Below are positions 63,306 to 64,000 of a DNA stretch of 64,000 nucleotides, piece by piece (position 1 is the stretch's first letter; each line of letters opens with the position of its first letter). The position numbers were made by a program, and so were the translations under genes. This stretch comes from Thiothrix nivea DSM 5205. Lineage in GTDB: Bacteria > Pseudomonadota > Gammaproteobacteria > Thiotrichales > Thiotrichaceae. The notes under the pieces were generated by a model that was not told where the DNA came from, made no database searches, and saw nothing but the letters and a program-made list of their open reading frames with translations. The DNA is taken from the NCBI RefSeq assembly GCF_000260135.1, contig NZ_JH651384.1, positions 189,693 through 253,692 of the forward strand, in the 5' to 3' direction.

Positions 63306-64000
63306 TTGTCTAAGCGACGTGTAGTAGTAACAGGACTTGGTATCGTTTCTCCGGTAGGTTCCCAGCTGGAAATAGCCTGGGGTAACATCAAGGCTGGCCA
63401 TAGCGGCATCAACCGCATCAGTCCTGACCTGTTTGACGCCAGCGCCTTCAGTGTGCAGATTGCGGGCAACGTCAAGGGTTTCAACGCCGATGACTACATC
63501 AAACCGAAAGACCAGAAGAAGATGGATACCTTTATCCACTATGGTATCGGCGCTGGGGTTGAGGCCATCCGTGACGCTGGCTTGGAAGTGACCGAAGAAA
63601 ATGCCGAGCGTATCGGCGTGCTGATGGGTTCCGGTATCGGTGGCCTGGAAACAATTGAACGCAACTACAATGCCTTCCTGAATGGTGGGCCGCGCAAGAT
63701 TTCCCCGTTCTTTGTGCCTGCAAGCATTATCAACATGGTGGCGGGCAACCTTTCTATCATGTTTGGCCTGAAAGGCCCCAATATGTCCATCGTGTCTGCC
63801 TGCGCGACTGCTACCCACAGCATTGGTGATGCGGCACGCATGATCGTTTATGGCGACGCAGACGTAATGGTCGCTGGTGGTGCTGAAATGGGTTCCACCC
63901 CACTGGGTATTGGTGGTTTTGCCGCCGCCCGCGCACTGTCTACCCGCAATGATGACCCGGAACGCGCCAGCCGCCCGTGGGATGTTGACCGCGACGGTTT
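63306..64000 (+). CDS. fabF: 3-oxoacyl-ACP synthase II (partial, runs off the right edge)
   Basis: The first 231 residues, from a TTG start at 63306 ([20 protein letters not shown]) with AGGGG upstream; no ATG fits. The active-site Cys lies in [36 protein letters not shown] and [20 protein letters not shown] are family motifs. It elongates acyl chains and follows acpP in the usual order. The remainder, including both catalytic His, is outside the window. Confidence 0.97.
   Translation, partial: MSKRRVVVTGLGIVSPVGSQLEIAWGNIKAGHSGINRISPDLFDASAFSVQIAGNVKGFNADDYIKPKDQKKMDTFIHYGIGAGVEAIRDAGLEVTEENAERIGVLMGSGIGGLETIERNYNAFLNGGPRKISPFFVPASIINMVAGNLSIMFGLKGPNMSIVSACATATHSIGDAARMIVYGDADVMVAGGAEMGSTPLGIGGFAAARALSTRNDDPERASRPWDVDRDG

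Overview
The window looks like a chromosomal segment from a hydrogen-oxidising, probably chemolithotrophic gammaproteobacterium. The housekeeping block on the right (cmk-rpsA-ihfB-lapB-pyrF, nudJ-mnmA-hflD, icd, clpS-clpA, infA, fabD-fabG-acpP-fabF) is typically gammaproteobacterial. The hydrogenase inventory (hupSLC, hupUV and an isp-type hynSL) recalls sulfur oxidisers such as Thiothrix or Thiocapsa. The genus is an inference from gene content only.

Left third (1-26470), almost all on the minus strand: a [NiFe]-hydrogenase island. Read in the direction of transcription it runs hupK-hypA-hypB-hupR-hupT-hupU, an insertion, hupV, a toxin-antitoxin pair, then hupS-hupL-small membrane protein-hupC-hupD-hupF-hupG-hupH-hupI-hupJ-hypC-hypD, a second toxin-antitoxin pair, hypE. 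A short plus-strand block (a membrane coiled-coil protein, a VWA lipoprotein, a small membrane protein) follows, and the 5' part of hypF lies at the left edge. HupS has the extra-cysteine pattern of oxygen-tolerant enzymes. HupL keeps the cleavable C-terminal tail, while HupV lacks it, as in H2-sensing regulatory hydrogenases. A perfect sigma-54 site lies upstream of hupS and HupR has a full sigma-54 activator domain, so the expected circuit is H2 - HupUV - HupT - HupR - hupSL.

Middle (26532-46202): a TetR-regulated formaldehyde detoxification pair, an MFS transporter, two adjacent COG4705-type membrane-protein genes that are both broken (one by an ISAzo13-like element, one by a 20-bp tandem duplication), an OmpR-type two-component system, a periplasmic alpha-carbonic anhydrase and a SulP transporter. 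A second hydrogenase operon follows: protease, HupH-like domain protein, hynS, isp1, isp2, an unknown gene, hynL. It has an FNR-like box upstream and a standard (not oxygen-tolerant) small-subunit cysteine pattern. It ends against IS3-family debris.

Right third (46280-64000): conserved housekeeping genes with clear terminators, plus one unusual protein that fuses an endonuclease/exonuclease/phosphatase domain to an endonuclease I domain.

Mobile DNA is prominent and can be read precisely. An IS1595-family element (8-bp target duplication) sits in the frameshift site of an IS630-family element. That element splits a small gene coupled to an HNH nuclease gene, and the whole cassette separates hupU from hupV. 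Excising the IS copies in silico restores continuous reading frames. Two palindromic mini-repeats have been absorbed in frame into hupK and isp2.
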